Below are positions 1-10,696 of a DNA stretch of 64,000 bases, one piece after another; the stretch's first letter is position 1, and each line of letters starts with the position of its first letter. A program made the position numbers and the translations under genes. Location of the stretch: positions 62,001-126,000 of the forward strand of contig NW_022985103.1 of the NCBI RefSeq assembly GCF_010015585.1, read 5' to 3'. The notes beneath the pieces are model-generated. The model saw nothing but the letters and a program-made list of their open reading frames with translations. It was not told the origin of the DNA and ran no database searches. This stretch comes from Eremomyces bilateralis CBS 781.70 (Eukaryota > Ascomycota > Dothideomycetes > Eremomycetales > Eremomycetaceae).

Positions 1-3000
1 TGCCTTGAAATGCACCGACTCTGTTGATATTCCGTCCACTCGTCCTTGGCCCCAGGGGTCGGCGTTCTCCAAGAGAATATTGATCAACTCGATCTGAAGC
101 GTGATCAGAATTCGGATGGTAGAAACTGCCCACAAACTCCATGTCGGCGAAGAAATCATCGGCAGTTAGGTCGACCTCATCCGGAGACCGCGATTCTTCT
201 TCGAGTTCTTCTTTCTCCACAAATGCATCGCCAGTAAACGAAGCCATCATGTCCTCCATGGGCACCACCTGTGTTCGATACTTCTGTTCTTCGCTTATTG
301 GTGGGGATTTCGGCTTCAACCCGCTGGCCATACCGATGAGAGTTTGAGTCGAGTCGGCACATGTTTCCATTACGAACAGCTCATCTTTGAAGTCCACCTC
401 AACTGCCTTTGCTCCATCAGCGGCCTCATCGACCTGGATTACTGCCTGGGCAGCAGAGATGACACCAATGGAAACATAGCCTTGATCTTGTAGATCTCGT
501 GCATGCTTGCTTTCGCCAAAGGTCATCGCCGGTTGTCTTGGGGGTCTTTCTACGAATTCATCTAACCTCTCAACGTCGTCAATCAGCAGCAAAGATGCCT
601 TTCGGATATCCAGGACGGCCTTGATAGGGTGATCGATGGGCAGCGCGCCATGGAGCCTGGTGTTCGTACAAAGAAACAGTGCCTTTGCAGTAGAATCATA
701 CGGGTTTAACCCCACCGCACAATCTCGGAGCAAAATATCCAATTGTAATGGTTTTCGCTCGAGCTTCTCTGGGCTAGGTTGTCGGGTCGACACATTCTCA
801 GAGTCCATCGTGATTGTGGCGATAGATAATGCGAGTTCCGTTGTGAGTTCTTCAACTGTTCCTTCTTCGTCAAGACCAAGTATTGCCATGACAGTACTGA
901 CATTGTATTCACAGCAAAGGTTGTGCAGTTTGATTTTAACCGTCGGCTCCATCTCGCCGCCAACCATGCGCGCCATGATCATGGCAGAGTCCTCGGAGGC
1001 CGGGAAACGTAGGACCGGTTTGATGATTTCTTCATCGTCGCCTCGGAAAACCGAAATAGTGCCGACCTCTACGGCTGAAAGGGGTGGGAAGACGACGTGT
1101 GCAACCTGAGCGTTTTTGCACTTCACCCGAGCACTCCCAAAGCGAGCATTTACGGGCATTTCGAGGTCGATATCCTTGATAAGACAGAGGATCAACGGCC
1201 CGGGACTATCATCTTCAGGGAGGTACTTGGTGACGGTCGAAAGTTTGGTGATCTCTTCGTTCAACGACCGCATCTGATCAAGGCCTTCAGGGTTGACGAT
1301 GTTGATGCGGACAGCAGAGGACGTCAAGCGAACAACAGGGCCTCTTTTGCGTTGTCTCAAAAGGATCTCAAGCAATATGTCGTCATCATCCTCATACTTG
1401 TCCTTGGATGGGGTAATCAGGGACACGAGCCTCGTCAGGTCTGATTCTTCCGGTGCGAAACGGAATTCGAGACGCGAGTTGTCGATATCCACCGTAACAG
1501 GGGGGCCGTTCTGCCCTGAAAAGTCATTTGCGCATGTCAATCGAACGGCATCTATCTGCGCGCCAAAAACGGTCTCCCGGAACACGAGCTTAATGGCGGT
1601 CGTTCGAAGCGCAACGGAAGCAGACCTGCCGGCGAGAGTGAAGGTAAAGCCCGCAATACGGGCATTCAGTTTTATTTTGGCTGCAGCATCGCTCGTGGGC
1701 GGGCTCACGGTCGGAGTTGAAGGAGCGAAATGAACACCCTGCGATTTGGGTTTCTTCGGCGTAATAATTGGAGTAGGACTGTTCGAACTGATCGAATTGC
1801 TCAATTCCAGGACTCCGCTCAACCCTCCAAATGCACTCAATGTTTCGTCCAATAGAGGCATATCCAAATTGAAGATAACTGGAAGCGTGGAAACTCCAAT
1901 ATCGAAGGTATTCGCCTTTTTGTGCACCCATGCAGATATAGCTTTCGCTTGGACTTCCTTCAGCACCCTAGTGGATGTTCTCAAGCTTGCCGAGTCATCA
2001 AAGGAAAGTATCTTGTAACTTGTATTCCCAAGCTCAAAACGTCCGATATCTAAGCGACATTTACACGGGTGCAGAAAGTCGTCAATAGAAATGTCAATAT
2101 TTTTCATATCCACAACGAGGATGGCTCGTCGATTCGGTGAAGGATAGTTGTCTGGGTCAGGATCACAGTCGATACTTTCTGACATTTCTTCAACAAACGA
2201 TAAGATAAAGTCCTTGACCTGGAAATTCAGAGGTGCAGGTGTGTGGCTTGGGGATGCATCCGACGGATCCGACGAATCCGACGTGGACAATCCAGTGTCT
2301 AGCTGGCGGAGAAGCTTTAGGATGAGGACGGACAGGATACGACTTGTAAGAGTATCCAGGTGGGAAGTTATCGTCGATGCCTCTAACCCCAGTGGATTTT
2401 TAGCTTCAAAGGCGGTACCCGATTCTTCCGAACGGCTATCAGCTCGAATGGACGCAGTAGACTGCCAAGGATCATTGATCGAGGGTCGACGCCGTGCTGC
2501 GGTGGCAGATGCATATTGGGAGAACGATCCTTCGATGCCCGTGTTTGGTAACGTCATTTCTGAGGGTCGATGCTTCGGCGCATCTTCTGAAGGCCCGGCC
2601 ACAGGCGGATCGACCTCTTCTTCGGAGGGAATCCAGACAAGAAGCTCGTCCACTTTGAGAAAATCGCGGACAGTCTTTGGCAAACCTTCCGTATTCTCGT
2701 CGACCGGTTGAACGCTTTCGGCCACGCCATCATCGTGGACTGGAGGTGCAAAAAAGGAGGATGTAGTGGTATTCGCGCCCCCGTCCGACGTTGGGCTCCT
2801 AGGTCTTGGCGTCACGCAGTCTCGCTCATCCGAATCTTGTGTAGGAGGCTGAGATGGTCCCGCCCCCGAGACATCCGCAATAGTGGGTTGTCCAGAGTCA
2901 GATACGGGCGGAGATGCCTCCCACGCACCAGGGACTCCATGTCTCGAGTCAACCTGGGGAGGTGCTTGGCTCATTGCGCTCATATACATACTTTCGGCCT

Positions 3001-4651
3001 GCTCGTGAGTGAACAATTGGGACTCGGCAAGTTCGCCCATGTCGGAGCCTGAAGAATTGCCTGACGATGGAACTTTTGTTAATGACGGTTCATGATAATG
3101 GATGCCAGAGCCCTGGCTGGATGCCTCGTCAGATGGCAGTGATGATTTAGCGGCGAGTGGTTCCGACTGAGAGAGTAGAATCCCTTGACCTTCCGCTACG
3201 TGATCCAAAGACCTTGACGACCAGAGAGGCGCATCAGTATTTGCTGAAGTCACGAGATTGGCAAGCCGCAGTGGTAGGGACTGAGAACTCCCACTATCAG
3301 AAGCAGACCGGCGGCTTTGAAGTTGCCTTCGGGTTCGCCAATCATGGAATGATACAGACTGTGTCAGTTCTGGATCGTCTTCCCAAAAAGAGTCTCCGAC
3401 GGAGGCTATGCCAACGTCGTCAATCTCGCGCTCCAAGATCGTGGGGGAGCCGTTATCGCCGGGAAGAGGCATAGAGCTAACATTCCGCGTTGAAACCGGA
3501 TCATGACCATCGTCATCTGCATCGGCGAATCGGTCGGCATCTTGGGTAATAATCGAATCCCTTAGACTTTCCGAACGATTTTGCCGAATCGTCGGAGAGT
3601 GGCCTGAAATGGAAGCTGTGGGACTGCGGACGGCGGATCGAGAAGTTTGCGGAGACGACGTTCTATGCCGAATTTCTGAACCGGGTAGAGATCCCGAGGT
3701 CGCACTCCCTGAAACAGAACGATTGGCTGACGGGGATGCGACAGACGGTACGGTGGACGTAGTTTGCGTATTGAACAACCTTGAGTCCGCAATCAATGAG
3801 GCAATCACATTTTGGAGTACCACTCGTCTCCGAGGACCAGGTTCTTTTACTTGAGGAGTTGGAGATGACCCGGTAGTAACCCCTTCGATCCCGATATCGT
3901 CGATGTGAAGTCGAAGGCATGCTTCATAGTCATCCTTGATGCTTATCGCGGGAAAACTTTCGTTTGATAGAGGACCAGGATCAAGAAAGCAGTCAATATC
4001 CCGGACGGTCAATTCTAACCTGTCGCCAACGCCCTTTAACCAGCTCGTCAGGAAAATGGGGAGACTGATGCCAGTCCCAGTGCCGAAAGCAAGATCGTCT
4101 TCAGATTCCGAGTCGGAAAGGTGCATCGACTGGGACTCCAAGGCCGCTTCTAATTCTTTCTTCTCGTCTGCCGGTTCCTCAGCTAAGAAGGACTTTGCCA
4201 AATCTTGAGCAGTCGGAAGGCCTTCCTCTTCGCCGTGAGCACTCGACTTAGATGGACTAGGCTGTCCTGTTCCAGCTTGTGCCGCCGGCTTAATGGTGAT
4301 TTTGAGCTCGACACCTCGCGCCTCGACTCGGATGGGTGTCGCATGAAGATCAGTTGGGATGGACACCCGGAGAAGACGTACGGTAGCTTTGGATAGCTCG
4401 AAATTCGGGGGTAGATGGAGAATCGATAGCAATTTCTACCAGACAATGCATCAGCAGTTTTATCTTTCTCCGATGGAGTCTTGGTCCCGTACCTGTGTGC
4501 GCAGCGCGACATCGCGAAGCTCTACGACGTTCTTCCTTCCCCACGCGATGTCCAAGCTGTCCAGGTCAAGTGCGTCGGTGTCGAGCACATCGATATGAGA
4601 TAGGGCATAGCGAAGGACCCGCCGCTGGATGGAATACGGGATGAACGACAT
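1..4651 (-). CDS. atg2: Autophagy-related protein 2 (partial, 5' part)
   Basis: Atg2 is the bridge-like lipid transfer protein that joins the ER to the growing phagophore. The start is the ATG at 4651. Exon 1 (4651-4493, 53 codons) ends RTQ; a 57-nt intron (4492-4436) follows; exon 2 resumes with KLLSILHLPPNFELSKATVR and stays open to the left edge. The N-terminus (LRYALSHIDVLDTDALDLDS, then DIAWGRKNVVEL) is the chorein_N lipid-entry module and matches the Atg2 N-terminus known from Aspergillus. Downstream comes a long Ser/Pro-rich low-complexity stretch, then beta-rich sequence. The C-terminal half, including the CAD-tip and Atg9/Atg18-binding parts, lies outside the window. More introns near the left edge (about 160-80) cannot be excluded, because another frame there also reads well. 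The family call is firm. Confidence 0.95.
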
Positions 4652-5527
4652 GGAGGGTTCAGGGTCCTCGGGCCAAACCCGCAATCAAGAGTGCAGAAGG
4701 ATCCTGTTTTGAGAGAGAGCCATGGGCGCAGCTGTGCGTGCCAGGTATTCCGATGAGGTGAGGGCCGCAGAGTTGGGCACGAGGGCAATAGGGTGGCACG
4801 ACAGAAAGTCAGAGGTGGGCGTCTGGATGATACAAAGGTTAATATATGAGAATCAAAGAGTGAAATAGGTCGATGGTTAAGGCAGCGGCATTGTTGGGGT
4901 CAGGGTGCCTGGAAAGAACAGAAAGACGAGCGTATAGGGTAGCTGGGTGATCAAGAGATAGGGTGTTGATGGTGCTGAATGTGGACCAGCACAGCAAGGA
5001 GACATCAGATGGTACAATGTACTGCGTAGCTTGGTTGATTGATTTGAATATAGAGGTACTCCGTACCGTTGGGTTAATAGGTTAAGGATGGTACCATCGG
5101 AACAGGACCGTACTGAAGATACAGTACATCAGGGACGGTGAGAGAGGTCCTGATATTGATCAACACAGGAACTAATACAGTACAGCCTCCAGAGGCAGTA
5201 CGTATCGGATAGTACCAAGTTAAAGGAAAGGTTGGATGAATAGTGAAGCCATCCGATGGAGGATGGAGGCATGAACCATCGGGATGATGAATGCACGTGA
5301 TCATTCTGGTGCTATGGCTGTGAATGGGGGGGTGATGGGAAAAGGCGTCAAGGCTACAAGGCTAACATGGAACTAACACCTGAGCTCGCTAACACCAGGA
5401 CGAATTCTACCCACTTCAGCGCAAAACTCGGGATCACGAAGACAAAAACATGTTCTATCAATATCATAAAAAAAAGCTGCTATATATACTTTGCTTCCTG
5501 AAGGTAAATCTTGGGAATATGCCACCC
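4652..5527. other. Intergenic, upstream of atg2
   Basis: No coding region is seen. This is the 5' flank of atg2 (transcribed leftward) and the 3' flank of the tRNA gene. It contains an unusual cluster of GTAC tetranucleotides between 5012 and 5215 (ten copies), reported as a finding. Confidence 0.6.
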
Positions 5528-5539
5528 AAAAACAAAAAA
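5528..5539 (-). terminator. RNA polymerase III terminator of the tRNA gene
   Basis: On the minus strand a run of six T (5539-5534) is followed by G and five more T (5532-5528). It starts 21 nt after the predicted 3' end of the tRNA-Arg gene. A T run of four or more just downstream of a tRNA is the usual Pol III stop signal. Its position supports taking the half after the insert as the true 3' end of the transcript. Confidence 0.8.
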
Positions 5540-5560
5540 GATCTGGCAAGTTTGATATTA

Positions 5561-5691
5561 GACCCAGCTGGGACTCGAACCCCTTTAATGGTTGTTAGTA
5601 TGATTCTTTCTCAATTTCTTGCATTTTTATGACTTACAGAACCTTGCCCTTACTATAGGAGGGGCACGCGCTACCATTGCGCCACAGAGCC
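5561..5691 (-). tRNA. tRNA-Arg(CCU) gene with a 5-nt anticodon-loop intron and a 55-nt spliceosome-like insert in the T arm
   Basis: Read on the minus strand from G1 at 5691. The acceptor is GGCTCTG. The D arm is GCGC-AATGGTA-GCGC. The anticodon stem TGCCC/GGGCA is perfect, with loop CT-CCT-A-[TAGTA]-A (anticodon 5659-5657). The variable region is AGGTT. After the first two T-stem bases comes an insert, 5637-5583 (55 nt), starting GTAAGT, holding TACTAAC and ending AAAG. Joining the flanks gives a perfect T arm, CTGGG-TTCGAGT-CCCAG, then the acceptor 3' strand CTGGGTC. The acceptor has two G-U pairs and one U-U mismatch. Box A (TGGCGCAATGG, 5684-5674) and box B (GGTTCGAGTCC, 5581-5571) match consensus. 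The body resembles yeast tRNA-Arg(CCU), which reads AGG. It is either a functional gene with two introns or a recently interrupted copy. A GT-AG insert in a nuclear tRNA T arm is not something I know from fungi. Confidence 0.8.
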
Positions 5692-6363
5692 AGAATTAAG
5701 CAAAATAAAGGAATTAAGCTGATGATTCTAGCTCATTTTCTAGTCGTTGTGGCCTGAGGACAGCTTGGAGAGCTGAGAGCGGGGAAAACACCAGTCACGG
5801 CTCAGCCACACTAAGATCAACATCCCTGTCACTCTGTGGAGCTAGCCCCATCCAGATTTCAGTGACAAGAGCAACAGAAGCAATCTGATCGACGAAGCAT
5901 CAATTCCTTTGAATTTTGAAACTTGAAACCCCTTGATTGCTGGCTTCACCCACCATATATTATTTCCTTGAAGATGTATAATTTCCCTTATACTTCATTT
6001 TCATTTACTGGGGTAGGACATCGAGGGTGAGGGCCATTATTGAGATTGGAAAGTTTGATATATATCCAATTCAGTCAGATCAGTAGGATAGACACTTCAT
6101 ATAGGAGGAATACGGTATTAAGATATATCTACTAACTAGACTTAAAAAAATTAGATAATGCCCTATTAGGAATGGTTATGTTAACCGCCACTAGTTTTCT
6201 TCCACCCATGATTCTGCTTTATATCACAACCTAACACTAGTTAGGACACCAATACACAAACATGTTGTACACCAATATGCTGAACCTATTGATAGTGGTA
6301 TCTTGTGAAGAGAAAGGTATTCTATGCATTGTGTGCTCTGAGTTTGCGCTTCCATTTTGTTCT
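5692..6363. other. Intergenic, AT-rich
   Basis: No gene, RNA or repeat recognised. It is the AT-rich 3' flank of the alpha/beta hydrolase gene and the 5' flank of the tRNA gene. Confidence 0.6.
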
Positions 6364-7275
6364 TCATCGCAAGTTTTCTCCTCCTGAAAGATCTCCTGCA
6401 CTTTGCATCTTCTCTAACCTTTCTCCATCTTCAATCAAGTTGGTCTGAAGCAGCTCCTTCTCTGAGTCATCCACCTTTAGATCAGCGCATGAGGTGATGA
6501 AGTCGCACAACATGTTCTCAACCTGACCTGCGTTCTGGGTAAGAGCGTGATCATCACCATCAAATAGCTTGAGCGTCCTCTGCCCACCCGGTCCATACAT
6601 GGTGTACAGTCTCCCGGAACAGCTCGGACCTAGAGTTCGATCGGCTGTGCCATGAAGCAGCAGCAAGGGCCGAGGGGAAAGTTGTCGAATTCCGTCCGTT
6701 TCTGCAGTCTGACTTGCTATGGTTGCGCACCCAACAACGCGTTGATCCTTCCCCGCGACGGTCAAGGCCGGTGCACCTCCGAAGCTCCATCCTACCAAGA
6801 TGAAACGTTCCAACCCGTAAAGATCTTTCATCAAGTCCATCGCAGCGGTGACGTCTCGGGCACAATACGAGTTCCTCGCTGGGAAGCGGTAGTCCAGTCG
6901 AAGACAAGGGATCCCTCGTTCCAAACTGGCCAGTTTGTCGGAGATTCCAAGATAGACGCTGCTAGGACCGACGACCCCTCCTCCAGCTCCGGATAGAAAT
7001 ATCGCCGCCGTCTGTTTCGGGGCCGTAGTTCGATTTCGAGCGAAGTTGACGGGGAGGTGGAGAAATCCGGTGACAAAGCCATCTTGCGCATCTTCCACCT
7101 GAATCTGCAAAGGTTCAACTTTGCACAGCAGCGATTTAGGTGTCGGTATCTTGTTCAGACGTGTTGCATGGCTTAGGGCTTTGAAATCCTCGATCTTACG
7201 AGGCTGGATACCTGCCGGTTTGGTGCCGATCGCGGAGAGCGATGTCCTTCGTGATGAAGCAAGCATCGTCGCCAT
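6364..7275 (-). CDS. Alpha/beta hydrolase (dienelactone-hydrolase-like)
   Basis: A single-exon gene of 303 aa. The alpha/beta hydrolase fold is shown by an oxyanion-type stretch LSGAGGGVVGPSS near residue 93, the nucleophile elbow GWSFGG (G-x-S-x-G) near residue 162, a late-strand Asp in LLLHGTADRTLG near residue 206, and a DDHAL His near residue 242. A catalytic triad Ser-Asp-His is therefore complete. The substrate cannot be read from the sequence; related fungal proteins are usually annotated as dienelactone hydrolase or alpha/beta hydrolase of unknown role. No signal peptide is obvious, so it is probably cytosolic; the first 30 residues are rich in Ser, Thr, Arg and Lys, so mitochondrial targeting is possible. 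It is divergent from the 2-oxoglutarate oxygenase gene, with a shared intergenic region of about 630 bp. Confidence 0.85.
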   Translation of the reverse strand: MATMLASSRRTSLSAIGTKPAGIQPRKIEDFKALSHATRLNKIPTPKSLLCKVEPLQIQVEDAQDGFVTGFLHLPVNFARNRTTAPKQTAAIFLSGAGGGVVGPSSVYLGISDKLASLERGIPCLRLDYRFPARNSYCARDVTAAMDLMKDLYGLERFILVGWSFGGAPALTVAGKDQRVVGCATIASQTAETDGIRQLSPRPLLLLHGTADRTLGPSCSGRLYTMYGPGGQRTLKLFDGDDHALTQNAGQVENMLCDFITSCADLKVDDSEKELLQTNLIEDGERLEKMQSAGDLSGGENLR

Positions 7276-7907
7276 ATTTGCAGAAGATATACTGATATCC
7301 TTTGTTTATTCGAATTAGTCTGTTCGCAAGTTTTGAGATGCAAGATACTAATACTGTTGCGTTGAATCGTTACTAGACACTGGACATTGATATGGCGATG
7401 ATGTCATCATTACCTCTCATGACCGGCGGATTAAAAGGGTTCAACAAAGGGTACTGTGGAAATGTTGCCTTCTCTGTTCTAACAAGGACGTGTATGTACC
7501 GTGCCACAAAAATGCATTTTCGGAAGCATTGAATGTGCCTGCAGGGCTCCTGATGGCGCAGAAGGACAACTTGGGACACAAATGGAGTAAGCTGTATGCC
7601 TTGCAGCAGCTCCACAAGGTGGGATGTAATTGTCCAGAGAGGCAGCACGGGGCCTCCTGTTGCGCATATAATCCTAGACCAAGGCCTGAGTACGACGCAT
7701 ATCGGACGGATCATCAGAGCTGGTGATCGTCTTGTGGGAGGTGCCTAAGTTTCAGAGCCTGAAGGAAATATGGATGGTTATCTCAAGCTCAGCGCATTGC
7801 TTCCAGGTTCCATGCGAATTCATACCTATTACTTGCTGTATGGCATTCCGCGCCTGTCTATTCCTGTCGACCTCTTTCCGCGCTGAAATCTCCTTTCTCA
7901 CACTGGT
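7276..7907. promoter_or_regulatory. Divergent promoter region, hydrolase / oxygenase
   Basis: 632 bp between two divergently transcribed genes, so both promoters must lie here. No convincing coding sequence and no clear TATA element stands out. Confidence 0.5.
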
Positions 7908-8912
7908 ATGGCTTCAGCCTCGATTCCGGTTGTGGACTTTGCACCCTTCTTGCGGGGAACAAAAGATCAGCCGAAAGAAATTGCCAAAATCATCGATGAT
8001 GCATTCCAGAACACGGGGTTCGTGTGCTTAGTCAACCATGGTGTGGATGCTGAGAAGGTAAAGGATGCGTTCAAATGGGTAAGATCCAGATGCCTCTACC
8101 TCTGCCAGACATCGACCAACACAAGATCAATTTAATTGACAGCAAATCAGAGTAAACGTTTCTTCGACCTTTCATCCTCCATAAAGGCACTAGCACCACA
8201 CCCACCAGGAGGGCCTCATCATCGGGGATATTCGAAACCAGGCCTAGAGAAAGTTTCGCAGGATGTTTTCGATCGTGGTTCTATTCAAACCTTGAGGAAC
8301 ATCCCTGATGTGAAAGAGTCTTTCGAGTCTGGAAATGTTGACGATGGCGATCAGCCTAACATCTGGCTTCCTAATGAATGTCTCCCAAGCTTTCGTGATT
8401 TCATGGAAGGGTTCTTCCTAGACTTACGATACGTCGTTCACATGATCCTTCAAGCTTTGGCGATCTCTCTGGATCTTCCAGAAGACCATCTGAGCACTCG
8501 ACACTCGCAGAGCTTGTTCCAGCTGAGGCTATTGCACTATCCTCCTATTCCTAGGAAGGCATTGGAGGAGGGGCTCGCATCCCGCATTAACACACACTCA
8601 GACTTTGGAACGCTCACCCTGCTCTTTCAAGACGCGGTGGGCGGTTTGGAGATACAAGATCCGGCAACGAAAGGTCGAGGGCAAAGCGAAGCGAAATTCT
8701 TTGCCGTAGAGCCAATTCAAGGGGGAGTTTTGGTCAATGTGGGTGACTTGCTGGAGCGATGGAGTAACCGAAGATGGAAGAGTACTGTGCACCGTGTCGT
8801 CGCGCCGGCAGAGAAAGTCGGAGACGGAACGGCCTGTCCCGAACAGTATTCCATTCCATTTTTCGCGACGGCGGATAATGATGCCGTAATTGAAGCGCTG
8901 CCAGGAACCTAG
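7908..8912 (+). CDS. 2-oxoglutarate/Fe(II) oxygenase of the isopenicillin-N-synthase family, C-terminus cut by an in-frame TAG
   Basis: Exon 1 is 7908-8078 (57 codons). A 72-nt intron (8079-8150, GTAAGA..CAG) follows, then exon 2 from 8151. The joined protein reads AFKW-SKRFFDLS across the junction, as expected for the DIOX_N part. The N-terminus IPVVDFAPFL and VCLVNHGV are family hallmarks. The iron ligands are H and D of NTHSDFGTLTL and the later H of STVHRV; R-x-S is not clearly seen. The frame stops at TAG 8910-8912 just after EALPGT. Past it the same frame runs on for 25 sense codons (GKDRPKRYESVTGKRYVQMR, then MAALY) to TGA at 8988-8990, the normal C-terminal tail of this family. The TAG replaces the usual Trp of a PGTWG motif, so it looks like a single TGG to TAG change. 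The core catalytic domain is intact. The substrate is unknown. Confidence 0.82.
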
Positions 8913-9101
8913 GGGAAGGATCGACCCAAACGATATGAATCGGTCACGGGGAAAAGGTATGTGCAAATGAGAATGGCTGCACTCTATTGAGGGATATCTT
9001 TGTCAATCATACAGGGTATCGTCGAATCCCATAAGTCGTAAATTCCTGGATATCCACCATATCAATCCAAAACAGTGATGGGAACGTCATCCAGCGTCCC
9101 A

Positions 9102-10103
9102 TCAAGTCTCTCCGAAATTCATGTGACCTGTCTCCGTAGCATGTTGTGTTGCTGCTTGCTCCCCATTTCCTTTCCATTTGCATACATTGCACTGGATATC
9201 GAATTTGGCAGTGTCAGTGAAGTACCCTCTCTTTTGAAGCACTTGGCATAATTCTTGGGCGCGGATCAGGACTTCATCATCATACCCCTCGAAGATCGTG
9301 ATGTCAACCTCCGCCGGCATATCAGCTTTATCGAACGGAGGACTGCTCGGGTTGAGCGCAATGACGTCGTAATGGATCCCGGAGTATACCAGGACACACC
9401 TCCGGGGTGCTCCTTCGTTGAATCGATCAATTCTCTGATCTTGGACGCTCACGCTGCAGATTTCGATTCCAAGAGACTGGCTCAATATCCCCATCTCAAT
9501 CGCACCGCCCCAGGAATCCGGATGTTGAATCCAGTCGCAATACGCCTCGGGACTCCGTTGGAGTACGGCTTCGCTATATGTCTCGGGTTGTGATTGTATT
9601 CCAGCCGAAACCATGTTTCGGAGGTCGCCCATGGCATCCTGGTTGACTCCGAAGACCGCTGTACCTATGGCACGGAACAGGCAGGAGTTATCGTCGGGCA
9701 TAACCCGAAGGACGAGGGTACCGGAGTGGGTGTCGAATGGAAGCTCAGGGGGATCATTGGATACGTCTCTTGTTTTCCGTTCTAGCGCGAGGGGTTGGGA
9801 GGGTTGAGAGAGGGTATTCGATTTGTTCTTCGAGGGAGACGCCGGCCGTCGCTCGCGGGACGATACATTGCCACCCATAGCAGCGATGATAAGCTGCTCG
9901 CCGTCCAAATTGATGCCGATGTTGTTTAGCGTCGTGGTGACATCGAGGGGAAGTTCTAGTGGTTGCGGAGGGTATCCGCTCTTGATCGTGAAGGACATTA
10001 GGCCCGTCTTTTCGGTTATTGAAGCCTTGAGATCCGATACTGTCGCCGCACCGTCGAGCGAGACGGTGGAAACGCCGCCAGGGCCCCGAATTCGTATTCT
10101 CAT
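9102..10103 (-). CDS. otu1: OTU1-type ubiquitin thioesterase (YOD1 homologue)
   Basis: A single-exon gene of 333 aa, normal for the family. Residues 1-78 form a UBX-like ubiquitin-fold domain (MRIRIRGPGG at the start, INLDGEQLIIAAMGG at the end), which in Otu1 binds Cdc48/p97. A Ser/Lys-rich linker follows. The OTU catalytic core carries MPDDNSCLFRAIG (Asp at about 137, nucleophile Cys141) and the catalytic His in VYSGIHYDVIAL. The C-terminus has a C2H2 zinc finger (CNVCKWKG...HATETGH). It removes ubiquitin chains from Cdc48 clients in ER-associated degradation. The gene is convergent with the oxygenase gene, with about 110 bp between their 3' ends. All catalytic residues are present. Confidence 0.95.
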   Translation of the reverse strand: MRIRIRGPGGVSTVSLDGAATVSDLKASITEKTGLMSFTIKSGYPPQPLELPLDVTTTLNNIGINLDGEQLIIAAMGGNVSSRERRPASPSKNKSNTLSQPSQPLALERKTRDVSNDPPELPFDTHSGTLVLRVMPDDNSCLFRAIGTAVFGVNQDAMGDLRNMVSAGIQSQPETYSEAVLQRSPEAYCDWIQHPDSWGGAIEMGILSQSLGIEICSVSVQDQRIDRFNEGAPRRCVLVYSGIHYDVIALNPSSPPFDKADMPAEVDITIFEGYDDEVLIRAQELCQVLQKRGYFTDTAKFDIQCNVCKWKGNGEQAATQHATETGHMNFGET

Positions 10104-10696
10104 GGTTACAATAGTATTCGCTCCTGGGTTGTGTTGCTCAAGACCCGACAGTCCGTGGAACAGAAGATGGTGTTGGAAAGGAAGTTGGTAAGAGCGCGTT
10201 CAGTGATTTGGGGGAATGGCTGCTCCTGTATCTTGTACACGCCAATGCTTGGAAGGAACTGAGTGCACGATGAACGTCTATATTACGGAATGTAATCCAC
10301 CTGCATGTCAAGTTGCCCGTTGTCGGTGATGTTGAATTCCCGATGTGAGATGACGCGGTGTCGGCCATATTTCGGGATATCACGTGCTGGATATCCTTGC
10401 CGGGGTCCTTGGTGAAGCTTACGATAGCAAGGATTCCAAGAATGTACGGAGTAGTGTGCAGTTCTCCCTGCTTTTCATGGTCAATTCCTTAACCAGCCAC
10501 AATTGGAGCAATTCCAAATACGCGAGGATGTCCCACCGGTTCCTCAACCATACTACCGTAGAGACTGGTTATATTTCATCGGCGATGTTCACAATATAAT
10601 GTGGTCGAAGAAGCAAGTTCTGTACGGAATTCATCGATATTCCTCACATATGTTGTTACATATATTGTTACATAGACTCAGGCATGTCTCATACTA
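10104..10696. other. Intergenic between otu1 and the peptide transporter
   Basis: 593 bp holding the 5' flank of otu1 and the 3' flank of the transporter gene. No coding region or repeat recognised. Confidence 0.55.
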
